Part shown: positions 63,249 through 64,000 of the stretch, in pieces | Layout of the letters: the number at the start of each line of letters is the position of its first letter | Position numbering within the stretch: the first letter of the stretch is position 1 | Source of the DNA: Pseudomonas sp. GM18 | GTDB lineage: Bacteria; Pseudomonadota; Gammaproteobacteria; Pseudomonadales; Pseudomonadaceae | Reading direction: 5' to 3' | NCBI RefSeq assembly: GCF_000282195.1 | Contig: NZ_AKJT01000040.1 | Location: 1-64,000 of the forward strand | DNA: 64,000 bases | Made by a program: the position numbers and the translations under genes | Notes under the pieces: generated by a model | Databases searched by the model: none | What the model saw: only the letters and a program-made list of their open reading frames with translations | Told to the model about the DNA's origin: nothing

Positions 63249-64000
63249 GTCTTGACCTCCTTGTCTGACTGGACCAGGACCGTGCGCACGAAGCGATTGG
63301 CCGTGGCGTAGAGTGAAAAGAACTGCGCCAGCACTGCGGAAAACAACACCGCGCTGCTGCCGACGAAATGCTGCGGATCGAGTTGCAGCTGAACTTCCAG
63401 CCCATTACGCCAGCCGCGCCAGGCGTCTTCACCGACATGGGCGATCACCCGTTCGCAGCCGAGGCTTAACAAGCCGTCAATCTGCCGCAAGGCGCTGGCC
63501 TCGTCGCGCAGGTTGTGCAACTGGAGGATTTCCTTGAGGGCATCCAGCGCCTGCGGTCCCTCGACCAGTGACAAATGATTGAGGGTCAGCTGCGACACCA
63601 GCCGCCAGCGCGATTCGCCGTCCAATCGCGGCAAACTTTGCGGGCTCGGTGGGTTGCGCAAACGGGCCCAGGCCACCGGCCCCGGTCGCTCGAAACCCAG
63701 GGGCGTACCGGCGGGCAGGCTTTGGGCGAGGTGCCGGTTGGTGCACAGCAGTTCGGCGGTGAGGCTGTATTCGCTGGCTTCAGTCAGCGGATCGAGTCGG
63801 GTGTCGACCAGGCTCACCATCAGGTCGGTGCCCAGGCGATTCGGGGTCATGCCGCTGACCCGGCGCGCATGCCAATAGCACTGTTTGTCGCTGCCAACAT
63901 GCTGGCTGCCGTAATACGCCGGCACCCGTTGCACGCCCTGGCTTGTGCTGGCGCGCATGGCGCGGATGCTGTGGATCTCGACGCTGTTTTCCCGGTGGCT
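63212..64000 (-). CDS. tssF: Type VI secretion baseplate protein TssF (5' part outside the window)
   Basis: The frame is open from the right edge of the window to 63212, so only the C-terminal ~262 residues are visible; the N-terminal part lies beyond 64000. The visible part matches the TssF/VasA family: RRVSGMTPNRLGTDLMVSLVDTRLDP and LTAELLCTNRHLAQSLP. TssF is the largest wedge subunit of the T6SS baseplate. The 37-base overlap with tssG and the shared strand show one operon. An ATG at 63956-63958 is internal and not the start. Confidence 0.93.
   Translation of the reverse strand, partial: SHRENSVEIHSIRAMRASTSQGVQRVPAYYGSQHVGSDKQCYWHARRVSGMTPNRLGTDLMVSLVDTRLDPLTEASEYSLTAELLCTNRHLAQSLPAGTPLGFERPGPVAWARLRNPPSPQSLPRLDGESRWRLVSQLTLNHLSLVEGPQALDALKEILQLHNLRDEASALRQIDGLLSLGCERVIAHVGEDAWRGWRNGLEVQLQLDPQHFVGSSAVLFSAVLAQFFSLYATANRFVRTVLVQSDKEVKTWQPQAGMPLSL

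Overview
The window looks like chromosomal DNA of a fluorescent-group Pseudomonas. GC is high and REP-type palindromes sit between many genes. Several loci follow known Pseudomonas orders: bkdA1-A2-B-lpdV with bkdR, nosP-nahK-erbR, ercA-ercS and pqqABC. No rRNA, tRNA, integrase, insertion sequence or CRISPR array was seen.

Left part (1-13.2 kb): a decayed colicin E3-type RNase domain fused to its immunity gene; an RcnR-like sensor with the metal exporter DmeF; a LysE exporter divergent from a LysR regulator; ilvE; the branched-chain keto-acid dehydrogenase operon with its Lrp-type activator; and a divergent persulfide dioxygenase/TSUP exporter pair.

Centre (13.3-37 kb): a large PQQ-dependent alcohol oxidation region. 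It holds a porin, the NO sensor NosP with kinase NahK, the response regulator ErbR, a PedA1A2BC-like ABC system, cytochrome PedF, three quinoprotein accessory proteins, a quinoprotein alcohol dehydrogenase, an ExaC-type aldehyde dehydrogenase, pqqA-B-C-E, ErcA and the kinase ErcS. The dehydrogenase carries the extra Asp that marks lanthanide-dependent enzymes (PedH type). No calcium-type ExaA/PedE partner and no pqqD were found here. A short motif, TACC(A/C)A..GTAG, recurs upstream of most of these units and is a good candidate for the ErbR-type operator.

Right part (37-64 kb): an EmrAB-like efflux pair, copCD, and the reductive pyrimidine degradation locus (TetR regulator, preA, preT, dihydropyrimidinase, NCS1 transporter, carbamoyl-amidase). 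Then come a Gfo/Idh/MocA oxidoreductase with two IolR-like operator half-matches, an SDR-phosphotransferase pair, and a type VI secretion module. The T6SS part reads tssF-tssG-tssH-(accessory genes)-vgrG-MORN gene on the minus strand, with a PAAR-like DUF4280 gene on the plus strand. Between tssH and vgrG is an AT-richer cargo island with three genes of unknown family, one bearing deaminase-like HAE / PC...C motifs. Near-identical hairpin repeats separate them.

Most likely to reward study: the lanthanide-type PQQ locus with its shared operator and missing pqqD, and the T6SS cargo island. Functions are read from sequence motifs, gene order and remembered family knowledge; no database search was run.
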